From Camelus bactrianus (Eukaryota; Chordata; Mammalia; Artiodactyla; Camelidae): a DNA stretch of 64,000 nucleotides. The position numbers were made by a program, and so were the translations under genes. Of the stretch, positions 46,431 to 60,190 are shown one piece after another (position 1 is the stretch's first letter; each line of letters begins with the position of its first letter). The stretch is taken from assembly GCF_048773025.1 (NCBI RefSeq), contig NC_133539.1, positions 31,569,001 through 31,633,000 of the forward strand. The letters are read 5' to 3'. The notes beneath the pieces are model-generated. The model saw only the letters and a list, made by a program, of their open reading frames with translations, was not told the DNA's origin and made no database searches.

Positions 46431-48453
46431 ATATAAAGTATGCTGCATTATGAGATACAGATGAAAATATAAAACATGAAAATAATCATTTGCCTTAAGA
46501 GTACAATATGGTTTCTCTAGGGAATTCATGGACAGCATGTTCTTCAAGCATTTCTGCAAAATATTTTTTCAAAGAGTTTATTGATAACAACTGAACTTTA
46601 GCTTCTCAATGCCAATGTTACTCATTGCTAATTAAGAACAGCTTTTCCAAACAGAAATTCTGGAGATGTGGTTTGAATTTTCTTAGGAAAAGTTAAGAAC
46701 TTTAACCAAAATCAAGCCCTATAGTTAATGGCTACCCAAGTTTTTTTTTGTTTTGTTTTGTTTTTTAACATAAATGTATTTGTGTTCTGGAGATTTATCT
46801 GATTTTTATCTAAATTTTACAAAATTTAATAGATTTAATAGCTGTTAATTCTTTTTCTAGCAAATTTTTAAGTTTCCTTATTTACATGCTTTCACAAAGA
46901 CAAAGAATCAACAAATACACTCAAAGGAAAATGTGTTGAGGTCTTTCTGAGTCATTCAATGAAACAAAGTTGTCACAGGTTTCAGGTAGAGCGCTTTTTT
47001 TCAGACAGTGAAGCCAATTTTTTTTTCTTTCAGTTTTCTACTCTAAAAATATAAATTGACCCATGTTATTAAAAACTTGTAAATTAAAAATATTTTTAAA
47101 AGGGTGTAATTTCTGGCAGTTAAATGATATAGTTAGAAAAAATGCACATGAGGCTCTTTGTGCCAGCCACTTGTGACTGAAGAGGAAACAGTAGTCAGAA
47201 AACACACATCCTTTTGTCTCATGCTTTTTAATTTTGTGGTAGGGGTGGTGACATTTTTCTTTATTCTTCAATTTAGGGCTGGGGTTTGAGGATCATATTA
47301 TCACTTTATCAAACTTTCAAAATCAGACACATAATTATGAATACTGAATTGTATAAGTAGGTTCATGGGGCAAGGGGAAACAGCCTCTCTGACTTCTTCC
47401 CTGGCTCTCTTCCAACATAGAGCCCATATACAGCTCTATTAGGCTGTCGTTTCTACCTACACACCTTCAGGTTCTAGTGAAAGTACATCAAAAAATACAG
47501 GCATTAATATACAGAAAAGTTACTTTGTATTCCCATTAGTCTTATTATGTTGTGAACTGCCTGATTTCATATATGTGACAATGTAGACACATTGGCTCTG
47601 CTGGAAACCCTCACTAGAAGAAGTCAGTTGACATGGAGTTTCAGGAAAAAGGCAACAAGAATTACAGGATGTGAGACAAAGGCAGAGCACAGCATTCGCC
47701 ACTCTTCTTGTACTGATAGTAGAAATTATTCACCCTGGGCATTGAGTTTAATTGCTGCAAAAAGCACCAGAATGCTGCACTTTCATCCCCATTGTAGGTC
47801 AATGACCATATCTGCATGGTAGAAATTATTAGGAACCAGGCCTGTCCCCAGGAAAGTATCCATGATGCTGTTCACAGACCATTAACAGCTGAGTTCACCC
47901 ATGACCAGCAAAGGCTGTGCAGAAATGCTCTCTCCTTGGTGTGCCATTTTCTTCAGATATGTTTCTTACATACCTGTGCAAGTCCTATAGATTTTTATGA
48001 AACTCATAATAAACCTAAAATATTCATGATCAAGCACGTTAAGGGATTATATTTCCTTGTTTTTTGGTTTTTGTTTTTAATGAAGCTATTTCACAACCCT
48101 TAATTTTTCCTTTTTTTAAACCTTTTTTTTTTTTTTTTTTAAATAAAATCACTGAATAGAAGCATTTAAAGAATTCGATGCAGGAATGACCTGCCTTTTA
48201 GTAAGGAAATTTTTCCTGAAAAGGTAAGCCTAAAATCCACAGTATAAGAATCCTTAGATAGATCAAAAATAAGCATATTTAGTCTCCTGAGAAAAAATAC
48301 TGATCAGTACATAATATTCAGAATGTAGCACACTGGTTTATAAAATATACTTTCCAAATTGGTCCTTTGCAAAGGAATCTGACATGTAGTGCACACTATC
48401 TGTGTACTGCAGTATCAAATTAATATTTGGGATAAAAATTTGTTCAGAATGAA
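46431..48453. other. unassigned DNA
   Basis: No gene or named repeat. T-rich runs lie at 46742-46766 and 48112-48140. The part 47580-47960 has fairly balanced composition and overlapping 60- to 95-codon frames on both strands, but I see no domain, no poly-A tail and no splice context that would make it an exon or a processed gene copy. Confidence 0.5.
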
Positions 48454-48503
48454 TGTTGCCACTTTAACTAAAGTTTTGGTTGCCACTTTAACCAAACTAG
48501 AAA
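48454..48503 (+). repeat. 25-bp imperfect tandem duplication
   Basis: GTTGCCACTTTAACTAAAG at 48454 is followed by GTTGCCACTTTAACCAAAC at 48479, two tandem 25-base units with a few differences. Confidence 0.8.
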
Positions 48504-49834
48504 CAGAAATGAAAAGTAAGATGACAGTTACCTGGAAAAACAAAAAGACTTGGGGGGAAGGTAGAGGGTGTGAGAGATAAATGAAATTTGACAATGATGA
48601 AGCTGGAATTAACTTTCAGAGATCAGCTGGTTTATGTCCTGCCTCAGGAAAGGGATTAAGTGTACTACATCACAAACAAAACAATGTCTTGTTTCAGGCA
48701 CTGCTTCGCCTTGAGAAGTCATTGCCATTCACAGCTCTGACTTGAGTCTTCACTTACTTTATTGGAAATCTTCCAATTGAGCCAATTGTTATTCCTATTT
48801 ATTGCTGGACTTCTTTGAAAAAAGCCATAATTTTTAAGTGTGACAAGATATCATTAATGTGCATGTTTTACTTGCTCTGTATCAGATTATGGTTCAGAGT
48901 TCATGATACTGAGTACACTTAAAGATATTTTATCCAAATTATCAAACCCAAGGGACCTGAATTCATGGTTATCCTGATTGTATAAAACAGCTATAATGCT
49001 CCTTTTGTTGTCATCACTGGACAGGGCATTGAGATGACATTCTTCCAGTCCTCTGCATTCTCTGGTCTTATTCATACTTCTCTCAGGCTGCACTGTTTAG
49101 CCACTCTCCAGAGCCCCCTTGATAGTTAAGAAAAGCTTTCTTAGATGATACCATGGGTATAATATATTTTTTTTTTCACTGAATGGAATGAGAATTATGA
49201 AATGGTGAAATAGCTGTAACTGGAAAATCCCATAACATGATTATTGTGGAGGGTGTACAGCACATTGGTTCCTAAAACACCTTATTTGCAGATTCAAGAA
49301 TCATGAGACCATGTAATATATCCTCATATATAATAAGAAGAATTGATATTAGCTCTTATATCCCTTGAATTTAGGACCTACATGCTCTAAGGGTAAAATA
49401 CATTCAGAGCATGCACCCCATTCTGTAGAAAGTACCCCAAATTCAAAGTGTGTTGTCTCTCAGGTGACACTGTATTTAAGACTCCAAGAAGCAATGTTAA
49501 GGAACAAAATAAAAGTAAAGAAGATCCTGAAGGAACTCACAATAGTGATACTAGCAGAAACTAGGCAGATGGGGAAATAAAATCAAAATCAAAACTGTCT
49601 TTTCAGTGATGTGTAGCCAACCTGACTTTAGGTGGCTGGTCAGTTCCCAGAAGACATGGTCCTCTATCAAGGGGACATGAAAGCTGATGCTGGCATGTTA
49701 GATCCTCAGTCATGGCAACAGCCAGAACTGATCTAGTGAAAAAAAATGTTTTGTATGTATTTAAATCTTTGATCCCTAAATCCATGACTACTTCGGAGCA
49801 AGATCTTATGCTTCTAATGAAAGAGATGGTAAAG
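48504..49834. other. unassigned DNA
   Basis: Nothing recognised on either strand. Confidence 0.5.
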
Positions 49835-50199
49835 TCTATGGTTTGAATGTTTGTGTCCTCCTCCTCTCAACATTCGCATGTTGAAATTCTAACGTTCAAT
49901 GTGATAGATTGGGAGGTGGGGACTTTGGCAAGTGCTTAGGGCAAGAAGGAGAAGCCCTCACAGATGGGATTAGTGCTTTTATAAAAGAGACCCATAGAGA
50001 TCCTAGCCCCCTCCACCAACTGAGGACACACCAAGAAGTTAACTGTCTACAACCTGGAAGAGAGCCTTCACCAGAACCCAACTCTGCTGGCATCCTGATC
50101 TCGGACTTTGCCTCAGGAACTGTATGAAATAAATTTCTGTTGTTTATAAGCTATCCAGTCTGTGATACTTTGTTACAGCAACCGGAGTGGACTAAAACA
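49835..50199 (+). mobile_element. MaLR solo LTR (MLT1/MST-type)
   Basis: ATGGTTTGAATGTTTGTGTC, CGCATGTTGAAATTCTAACG, TTGGGAGGTGGGGACTTTGG, GATGGGATTAGTGCTTTTAT, GAAATAAATTTCTGTTGTTT and AGTCTGTGATACTTTGTTAC, then GTGGACTAAAACA, make an essentially complete MaLR LTR with a plausible polyadenylation region near its end. No internal MaLR sequence is attached. Overlapping 65- and 72-codon frames are incidental. Confidence 0.88.
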
Positions 50200-51836
50200 A
50201 TGGGTATTCACAGAGTGAGTCTTTTTCCTTCATGTAGATATTAAGTGTTCTTCCACAAAGGCAGCTTCTTATGATACTCAGAATACAGAATGATTTTGAG
50301 TGGCCCATCCACTCATTCTCAGACCTTCTCTATTTCTTTTTATTCTTCAAGTACTAGGAGCTTCACCATCAGCTATCTCACTTAGACAAATGCTATCTTA
50401 TGACATGATGAGCTGGTTACTGTCAGACTAGAAGTTATAATATAAGCCAGATAACTGACATATAGAGAGAACTCTGAGGAAGAAATGTAGATATATATTT
50501 CTGGGCTTTTGTATTGAGAAGAGAGATCTTTGTCCCAATAACTATTTAGACTTTAAATTCACAAAATTAAAAGTGGAATCAAAGGAAGGTCAGCAGAAAC
50601 TGAAATGACCAATGTTCATTACACCAGATTTTATCTTTTATAAGTAACTGAAAATAAACACTAGGCTTAGGTATGTTCTAAGATGTCCTTGGTCTATTCT
50701 AATTCAATTCATTCTCTGTAATTCTTCTTAATTGTCAACTTAAAAAAAACTTAACCTCACTAAAAATTTTTTAATGATCAATGCCTTTATTTTTGGAGAG
50801 ATGTTACACAAAAAATAACTGAGCATCTTTAGAAAGGACAAGAGAAAGCAAGTCAAATGAAATGTTCCTCAAAGAGAAAATCTCACCCTGTATCATAGAG
50901 ACATTTGGCCACATGAGGCAAAATATGACTCCCAAAGCAGTAGAAATAAATACACACACAAATTAGAAGAAACACTGCCACTTCAAATCCTTTCACTGGT
51001 TTCCCTTTACAGGTTATTATGCATAAATAGATCTTTCTACTCTTACTCACAATACATGCACACACATAATTTACATACACACAGATCCACACATATGACA
51101 CATATATGATTTATCCTATCCTTTTTCTAGTTAACAGATCTAGCACAAGCATTTTTGTAATTAATTTAATGGCTCTTTTTGAACTTAGAAGTTTAGTTAA
51201 GACGGTTAACATGGCCCTGTGTCTGGGGCTTAGCTACTACTTAGCACTAGGTTTAGTAACAACTACAATAACCTATAATTCAGAATTATTTGACATTTAA
51301 AAACAATTACTTATATTTCCACTTAATGTAAAACTACTTAAAAAATAGCTAGAACAAATGTAGAATAGTGAAGTGTACTTAAGTCTTACGATACAGACTT
51401 TAAAAAAATACATATCCTTACTATGTGAGTCAGGGTAGAGCAAGAGAGAGAAAGAATAAGTAGGCTTATTTTAGGCTTAACCTCACTTTTATGATAGAGC
51501 AATCATTCATTTGGCCCTAGAATAAGTGTAGGTTACTTTCTTCATTTGAAATTGAAAGATTAAAGTCATAGATGTAGCGTATTCTTGTATTTGAAATTTA
51601 AAACAAATGTAAAGAAATGAAAAGTTTTATAGAGTGAGGTGGAAGTAGAAGACAACCAAAATACAATGTGCTCATGGCAGTCAAATAATTGTATCTAAAT
51701 AGCAGCAGGCAAGACTGTATTGCTTAATTACATGTTCTTAAATATTTCACTAATACCTTAGTCACTACATATTGGAAGAGCTGATATCATAAACACATTG
51801 GATGAGTAAATTTTTATACACTGTATAAAAATAACT

Positions 51837-51839
<3 letters not shown>
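50200..51839. other. unassigned AT-rich DNA
   Basis: Nothing recognised on either strand. Confidence 0.5.

Positions 51840-51885
<46 letters not shown>
51840..51885 (+). repeat. (AT)n microsatellite
   Basis: About 23 uninterrupted AT units. Perfect TA arrays of this length can extrude as cruciforms and tend to vary between individuals. Confidence 0.95.
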
Positions 51886-51889
<4 letters not shown>

Positions 51890-53059
51890 CAATCAGTTAA
51901 ATACATTATTTAAATAGTTACTTACCTTTTCAAGTAGAAACAACAGAGTGACATTTTTTGTTATGATTGTTGTTCTAGAAATATTCTGATGGACAAGAGA
52001 AAAGTAAATTGAATCACTCACCAAACCAATCTTACTCCAAACCAATCTTACTCTAGGACAAAATTTGAAAGGAAAGAAGAAAAACAAGAGAACAGTAAAT
52101 TGTTTTATATAAAAAAAAACCAAGCCATATTTGGGATTTTTGTTCAAAATAGCTGCATATTTGGATGTGTTGTGCTTGGAGGGGGACACACCTGGTAGAT
52201 GAAGAAATTTAAGAGAATAAAGAGAGATAAGAAAATGAGTCAGTATGATGACAGAGGAAGAAGGAAGATAATTTCTGTGATGTTAAAATACAGACATGTT
52301 TCTAGAATGGGAAGAATTTAAAGCTGTTTTATGTCCTGTGTTGTAATTATACTCTACTATCCAGAAACATTCAATGTGTTTTATACATACAAGGACCTAT
52401 GAAGGCATAAAGGAATGAGATGTATCCTCAACATGAAGAAGGAGGAAAGAAGAAAGAGAAGATATCCCTGGAGAGGAATTAGTAAAATCAGATTACTAGT
52501 GATTATTGGCAAGGAGGAACAGGAGGATAAATGGACTAATCAGGAGAAATTTTAGTCATTCACCCCTATTGTTTTCATGCTAACAACTCTTAGAATTATG
52601 GAGGTGATATGTTGAACTGCTCAGATTATACAGAATAAAGGTTTGTGATATTCTAACTAAAGGTAAATATGTCCTTAAAAATGGGAAATTGGGTGACATA
52701 TGAGTGTATGTTTATGTATATGGATATACAGTCACTATATATTGGGATAGTTATCATAAATACATTGGGTTTGTGGGCATGGGCACATGTAGGTTTGTGG
52801 CAATGTTTATCTCACACAAACACAGCTTTTTTATGACTAGGTTAACTACCTAATTCTCTTATTTGCGTTCAGACATACTATTTCGAATTAAAGGGATTCT
52901 TTGGGAATTGTGAGGGATAAGATGATGACAAACAACTACTGAAAAATTATTAAGTGTAGAATTATCATATACACTTTCTGATTCAGTCCTAATGGGCACC
53001 TAAATTTTCAGACTCTACCACAAAATTTAAGGGATAATTCAGGACCAATTATATTAAAT
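51886..53059. other. unassigned DNA with a 16-bp tandem duplication
   Basis: The unit CCAAACCAATCTTACT occurs twice without change at 52021-52036 and 52037-52052. A 98-codon minus-strand frame (51893-52189) spans it but has no recognisable domain. Confidence 0.55.
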
Positions 53060-53517
53060 ATTCATTGCCATAATAATACCCTATAAAAAGTCTTAATGGC
53101 ATACAACAATAGCATCCATTGATCATGAATCTAGGATGGTTGAAAAGTGGGTCTGCTGATATTAACAGCACTTGCTTACATGTCTGTAGGTCAGCTGGCT
53201 GTTGGCTAGTGTACCAGACCTCAGTTGAGATGATTAGGAGATCTTGATTGCTTTATGGGGATCACAATCTTCAGCAGTCTAGTTGGTGTATGTCCTTTTC
53301 ATGGTGATAGCAGAGGGAAAAAGCATAAGCAAAAGAATGCAAATGCTTTATCAAGTCTCTGCTTGTATTATACTTTCTAGAATTCCACTGACCAAAGTAA
53401 ATCATGTGACCAAGACCAGAATCAGAGTGGGAGAGCCTAACAAGTTACATGAGAAAAGGTAGATCCAGGAAGAGATGAAAAATAAAAGCCTTTAAGGAAA
53501 TTAATCTATCATACCAT
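53060..53517 (-). mobile_element. MLT1-type MaLR LTR, antisense
   Basis: Reversed MLT1-like order: TTAATGGCATACAACAATAG, GTCTGTAGGTCAGCTGGCTG, TTATCAAGTCTCTGCTTGTA, AATTCCACTGACCAAAGTAA, ATCATGTGACCAAGACCAG and AATCAGAGTGGGAGAGCC. About 460 bases, old and diverged. The subfamily is not resolved. Confidence 0.65.
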
Positions 53518-56439
53518 AAAATACATATTTTTCATAATTTATTTTCTATATCCACATCCATACCTATATATAGCCTACAAAGAAATATAAGAGCACTCAG
53601 AGGCAAAATCTGACTCCTACATCTTTTAAAAACTTACATATTTTACAATGTTAAGTACAAGAATTGAAACATAGTAGGTATATTGTAAATGTTATTGATC
53701 TTTTTGAGAATTCAGAACATTTTGTAATATTTAGTTGAGCCTCAGAAAGTGGAGGCAGATGAAGCTGGACTTCTGATTGTTGATGCAGTGGTTCATATTT
53801 GACTACTCTGGCACCTGTTCTCATTATTAGCCATTCTAGGGCAGTGAATCTTTTTTTTAAAGTTGAATATCACCAAACTGATCTCTTGCTACATCAGCAT
53901 CAAATATACTACAAAAAAAAATTAGTACAAATTTAGAAAACTTAGTTTAGCAAGTGACTCCTCAACTCCTTTACTTTCAGGTCATGTTTTGTTCTCATTT
54001 ATCCTACTAAGAACTAGACTGTTGAAAAATGAGGCAATGCTCCTTGGAAATCTACCTATGTAGGGTATCTTAATCTAAGATATTTTATAGCTTATAATGC
54101 ATTCTTGTGATATACTGAAGCATGTCAGGAGGCCTGTTTTAGGGTTTTATTTTCTACCTTATAGCAGCAAAATATGTCTTTTCAGGTTACTCAACTTTAA
54201 AAATGATACAGTCAAAAACAATTATTTAAAGTTTTCCTGAAACTGCAAGTGGTTGTTAAAATGGGAAATGAAAAGACAGAAATGGTCAATGTAAATTATG
54301 CTTTGAATATTTACCTGAGCATCTCATTATCTCCTATTAGAGCCTGAAAATATCAGAAATTGAACTGTTTTGAAAGTCTTTCTTTTCAAATGTAAAATTT
54401 AATATAATAACATTTAATGATAATTATAACTCAATTAAACTTTTATTTTTTGTCTATATGCCCAGTAAGTACCAGGATATAATAAAGGGGAAAAAAGAAA
54501 AGAAAAAAAATTAAAACCTGAAGCAATATTCTTAACCTTAGTATGATTCCACTAACCATAAAGAAACACTAATGAATACAAAGGAGTTACTGTTGAACTT
54601 GGTAAAACTGTATTTAGGAGGTAATAAAGAATAGATCAGAACTGCTAGAACAGTTGTGGAAGATTTCATGGAAAAGCAAAATTGAGAGCAATCTTCAAAG
54701 CAGTCTGGAATTCTACAGTCACTTTATTTAGGGAGAGATAAATACATCATGTTGTGTATTGTGCAAAGAAAAATGTAGGCTTGATAAATTTGATAAAGAG
54801 AAATGAATGTTTTGGGAAAAAACAACAAACAGTAACATATATTTGACTAAACATTGCATTCAGAAGTTAGAATTTTGCCATGTTGTTCCCTTTGATTTTG
54901 ATGCCTTTGATCTTCCTGAACCCCAAGAACCACTCCTACTGAACCCTCAAATACATCTCTGAGAAATCATTACTCAGACAGAAGGAATGACCATTACCTA
55001 TGGTTTATTTTGCATTATACTGCTTATAAACATTTCTCATTTGATATGATAGAAAATTACCTGGAAAAAAATAAAACTATGAATCCTGTTTTCATTTTAT
55101 CTACTTCTTCCTTTCTCAGCTCTCTGAAGATTTATTTACTGAATAATCCAACCTACACAACTAGTTAACCAGCCATCCAATTTGCCATATTCTGGACAAA
55201 AGCAAAAAGCATATCATGGGTTTACTCTCACCACAAGACTTAGGATCCAGTACTATTCTTGCTATTTCACACCTTAGCTCAGGATCTGGGATACCACAGC
55301 AAGAGTAGGTCTTCAGTCACTCTGAACTCTTTGGTATCATATTTTGCTACCAACCTAAGGGCACATTTCCTTCTTGCTTATTTATACTGAGATCATTCCC
55401 GTTTCCCCACTTGATGCCATTTCATTTCTATCTCAGGAATGAAGCATTATTCTCAACTCCAGACAAAGAGTGAAACGTTCACATCCTGGAAAATCAGCCC
55501 TACTAATTTTCCCCAAGAAAGAAGCAGAGGCAAAGAGACAATGTCTTGGTCAATGTCCTTGGGTACTGCCAAAAACTTTTCTTAAACTTATATTCATTGA
55601 TTGTAGCTTCAGCCAACCATAAATATATTCCTGAGTTGTCTTCCTGCATCAAGCATTTTATATATCTAGTAAGCAGAGTGTGATTGTAACATTATCCATT
55701 GCTTCCAAGCAGTTGACTAGGACACTCCAGAAATAGTACCTTCTAGGCAAAATGTTTGAATTCTAATTTCTCATCTGTTAGGGAGCAGAGAATTAGGAGT
55801 ATGGAGTATGGATTTAATTTGACAGAACATTTAGATTTTGCAGGAGATCACTCAATAAATGGACCTTAACTATTTTTTGCCTTGCTGAAACCATTTGTCA
55901 TCATTCTCAGTTGTGGAGATATATTTCCTATTTACATAGTGATTGCTGAATTTCATGTTCTTTTAACCATTCCAGAGTTTCTCCTACTTGCTATATTGTA
56001 TTTTTCCACCATGATTTGTGGGGAAGAAGGTGGGTCTCAGTGAAGCAGTGTTTGCAACATCCATGATTTCATTCTCTGATATTAAACTACTATGATACTT
56101 AGTACTGTGGTACTTAGTACATAGCAGGTATTTTAAAATAATTAATTATGTTAGTTCTAGATGTCAAAAATAAGATTCATATTTTAAAATCCTCAGGTAA
56201 AATAAGTGAACATCCCCATTACTCCTGTTGTAGCTAAGACCAAGAGACTATCACTTGAATTTATATATTGAAAGGAGGTAGACTAGAAGGCTTTTATAGG
56301 CTTTTATGTTATTAAATTCTTTAATTTCAGTTAAATGTTGTTGATTTACATTAGCTCAGGAAATGTAGTGTTAAGTACACTTGTATTTATGTAACTCGTG
56401 TAATAGCATTCTTTGTATGGCTACAATATTTATGCAATA
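53518..56439. other. unassigned DNA
   Basis: About 2.9 kb without a gene. A possible scrap of an L2 or MIR tail (ACTTAGTACATAGCAGG) lies near 56110-56135. Nothing else was recognised. Confidence 0.5.
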
Positions 56440-56655
56440 CTTTCACTTGTTTTATCTCCATTTGATTTGATTCTCCCACATATACTGTAGTTTGTGTACA
56501 GAACATATGGGTACCCTTCTGTCCTACTGATGAGGAAACAAAGGCTCAGACATGTTAAGTAACATGGTCAAGACTAAACAGTAACCTTTTATTAAAACGG
56601 TTTTGTAAACTATATGTGCTAATGAAATAGAGCTAGAACTCTAATCCAGCTTCTG
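56440..56655 (-). mobile_element. MIR SINE, antisense
   Basis: CTACTGATGAGGAAACAAAG, GCTCAGACATGTTAAGTAAC and ATGGTCAAGACTAAACAG, then AGAGCTAGAACTCTAATCC, follow reversed MIR ('GATGAGGAAACTGAGGCTCAGAGAGGTTAAGTAAC...'). Confidence 0.75.
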
Positions 56656-58004
56656 GATATAGGCTTCTCTATTACAAAGTCTTAAGTGAATTATTCTGTG
56701 TAATCACATATTCTGCAGAAATTAAACTCTCCTGATAACTGATTTAACCATTGCCAGGTCTCTTTTGAGTTTTAAAAATGTACCTAGATATTGAAGTTAA
56801 CAGGGCTCAATCCAAATAACACAGCTTAAGAAGTTTATCCTGAAAGCATATAAGTTAGTGTATTTTTTTTATTAGAGATTCACTAATTTCACCTTCTTCT
56901 GATTTCTCCATTGGCTTCTCACTAGCTTCTTCTTTTCCCCTAAAATAATTAAAATTTAGAAACCTCAATTTCTAAGAGTTCTGTTGCTCTCATTTATGAA
57001 AAGTAGCTTGTACAGATGCAGAACAAATTTTCTAATTATTATACCTCATAATATCTTCACTGTAGTCTTTCATTATAAAAAAAATGACACCACTGACAGT
57101 GATTACACATCTCCATTCCATCTCAAACTACACTGTAGACATCTTTGACGAATAACTAGTACAACAATATTTGCACTTTCTTCAATCATCAGGCATTGCC
57201 AAATACTTTACATCTCATCAAATGTTATACAGAGCAATGTGTATCTTTGAAAATGGACATCAGTCACCAAATTACGCTAAAATTGTAAAATATACAGAGA
57301 AGCAACAGGATGCCAGCTGCTGGTCATGTACAGAAACGGAGATTTGAGTAATTACATATTATCTCTGATCAAAAAAAAATGCTAGTTAATCAAAACTTTG
57401 CATTTGATGACACACATAAAATAAATCTAGTCAGGAAACGAGCTTCAAATAGTAAAACTTTCTACATCTAGGCATACGGTACATTAGAAGGGTAACCTAA
57501 CACCATGATATCAGTTCAAAATTATCAAAGACATTACAAAAGAAAATTTGTCTAGAGGTAATTAAGCATAATTATCAAATTTGAGTAATATAAAAACAAT
57601 AGTAATAACTATTGCTATTATCAGTGTGAAGAGATTTTTATAAATACTACATAATCTTTGTGATAACATGCAAAGTTGAAGAGCATAATGCAGTTTGCAG
57701 TAATGGTAGTATAAATTTCTTCACAAATTCAATAGCTATATTGAATCAGTTTGTGTATTAAAAAGGGAATCATTTGAAAAATTTTAATATGAGAAATCCT
57801 ATTATAAACATATCTGAACACTTCCCTATCTGTAGATGATAGCTGCCATCTGGGAAATGATAAAAACAAAATTTTACATTTTGGAAAGTGGTATATGTCT
57901 CAGAAGATATTGATCCAACTATTTCCACATTGATATAAACAAATGTAATAGGCTTTCTTATTGTCTTCGATATCTGAGGCTCCTCTCTCCCGTACATGGA
58001 CTAT
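56656..58004. other. unassigned AT-rich DNA
   Basis: Nothing recognised with confidence. The stretch 57595-57720 is faintly MIR-like. Confidence 0.5.
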
Positions 58005-58160
58005 ATATAACTTTGGGCATGTTAACCTGTCTGAGCCTGAGTACTGCCCTGAAATATATGGGTAGTAACTATCTTCACATAGAAGTAGATGTGAATATTA
58101 CATAATACACGGAAAAAGCATTTACAGAGCTCTAAGCCACTACACATTTCTGTGCTGATT
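58005..58160 (+). mobile_element. MIR SINE
   Basis: TTTGGGCATGTTAACCTGTC, TGAGCCTGAGTACTGCC, GGGTAGTAACTATCTTCACA and AAGCATTTACAGAGCTCTAA follow plus-strand MIR ('TTGGGCAAGTTACTTAACCTCTCTGAGCCTCAG...AAGCGCTTAGCACAGTG'). Confidence 0.75.
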
Positions 58161-59214
58161 CTTTTTCCTTCAGTTCTCCTTTAGCGTTAACTTTTAAGCA
58201 CGCTGATACTATTTTTTGTTGTTGTTGAAGACTATTTTGCTTTGCTTTGTTTTTGTGGGTCATTGGGTTTGGATGGGCCATTGATAGCTTCCAATATTAA
58301 GTTTAAGTGACTTTAAGTATTTTCTGTCACTGAAAACAAAAATCCAGTTGTTTTGAGAGAAAGGAAAAATAGTACTCAAAAATGTTAAATAAAACCATTA
58401 ATTGATGATGATGATTCTGACTTAGGTGTTTTTTTCCTTTGAAATTATCCCTGTAGCACATGTATAGCCGGTACTGTTTTTTCTCATTTCCTTCAGTTCA
58501 TTCCACGTTCAGAGCTATTGTTATGTGAAAATGTTCTGAAAATATTAGCTCAGGACTAGAAAATAATTTTGTTATCAAGTAGTCTATCCCATGGTATACA
58601 GACTGCAAATAAATGAAAACTTTTACTAAAAAGAAAAGGCTAAGATTAAATATGAATACATAAAATGCAATATTTTTCATATGTATTTCAAAATATAAAT
58701 ACAATGTATGCATCTGCACTTAACTTTATAGAGTATAAGTATACAATGTCTCACATATTTAATGATTAAATTTAGTTACTTCATTATTAGTTTTTTAATT
58801 CCCTTGATATTAACTTGTATAAGGTTAACAACTAACACGTTTCTACTAATTATTCAAAAAATGCCAATTAATTTATATCTTGTCATAATTGTATTTGTCT
58901 TCCTACTCTTATTTTTCCAACCCCTGGGCAATCTACATTTTTCAGTCATGATAAAATTATAATAATATGATATTGTGATTTTATATGCTATCAGTTTAGT
59001 AGGGATATGCTTAAATCTGTTATTTCCTGATATACTACCATATTGGATTTTATATCTTAGAGTAATTCCCTTTTATACACCAGAAGAATTAATAATTTGT
59101 GAATTTTCTAATGGCCAACAACAACAAAAAAAACATTATCCCTCCCTTTAGAAATCTATTTTAAAATTGTTAAGGGTTAATTTTTGTGAGTAATATAAGA
59201 AAGCAGTGCAATTT
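58161..59214. other. unassigned AT-rich DNA
   Basis: Nothing recognised on either strand. Confidence 0.5.
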
Positions 59215-60190
59215 AAATTTCATCATGTGATTATCCACTTTTCCCAGAAGCATTTATTGAATACACTATCTTCTCCTCATTTCGTATTCTTAGTTCCCTT
59301 ATCAAATATTAGTTCACCATATAACCAAGAGTTTATTTCTGGGCTCTTGATACTGTCCCATTGATATATGTCTCAATTTGTATGGCAGTATCGTACTGTT
59401 TGATCACTAAAACTTTATAGTGTAGTTTAAAATTAGATAGTATGATGCCCCCTGCTTTGTTCTTCTTTCTCAAGATTGCTTTGGTTACTCAGGGTCTTTT
59501 GTAGTTCCACACAAATTTTTTCTTCTACTTCTGTGAAAAATGTTACTGGAATTTTGATAGGGATTGCAATAAGTGTCCAAATTCCACATTGGATCTTGAT
59601 AGGGATTGTGCTCCATTTACAGATGGCTTTTGTTAGTAAGGATGTTTTAACAATATTGACCCTTTCAATCCATGAACACAGACATCTTTACATTTAGTGT
59701 GTCTTCTTCAAGGTCTTTCATCAAGATCTTATAGTTTTTCATTGAAGATCTCTTTCAACTCCTTGGTTAAATTTATTCTTGTGTGTTTTATTGGTTTTGA
59801 TGCTATTATAAATGAGATACTTTTAGTTATTTCCAAATATGTTTTTGTTAGTGTATAGAAAGGCAACTGATTTTTGCATGTTGATTTTGTATCCTGGAAG
59901 TTTGCTGAATTCATTGATTAAATCTAATAATTTTTGGTGGAGTCTTCAAGGTTGTTTACATACAAGATCGTGTCATCAGCAAGCAAAGAATTTCACTTCT
60001 TCCTTTCCAATTAGAATACTCTTTATTTGTTTTTCTTACCTAATTTCTCTGGCAAAGAATTTGGGTACTGTGTGGAACAGCAATGGTGAGAGGGAGCACC
60101 CTTATCTTGCTCCTAATCTTAGAGAAAAAGCTTTCAAGATTTTACTGTTCAATAAATTGAATGCCTTGACTTTTTCTGGGATTGCTTAGA
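59215..60190 (-). mobile_element. L1 ORF2 fragment, antisense
   Basis: The plus strand reads as complement of L1 ORF2: CCCATTGATATATGTCTCAA, TTGCTTTGGTTACTCAGGG, TCCTGGAAGTTTGCTGAATT, AAGATCGTGTCATCAGCAAG, AGAATACTCTTTATTTG and GGGAGCACCCTTATCTTGC. A minus-strand frame (59729-59914) still shows the ORF2 stretch INLTKELKEIFNEKL, corresponding to INLTKEVKDLY in intact L1. Neither L1 end is present. The plus-strand frames of 73 and 116 codons are antisense shadows. Confidence 0.92.

Noticed and set aside
47580-47960. Candidate exon or processed pseudogene with overlapping frames
   Set aside because: Balanced composition alone is weak. I saw no poly-A tail, target duplications, splice pattern or known protein similarity.
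48389-48580. 63-codon frame with repeated VATLTK
   Set aside because: The repeat is explained by the 25-bp tandem DNA duplication. No other evidence of coding.
59839-60189. Longest open frame in the window (116 codons, plus strand)
   Set aside because: It lies antisense to L1 ORF2 sequence and is a shadow of the LINE fragment.
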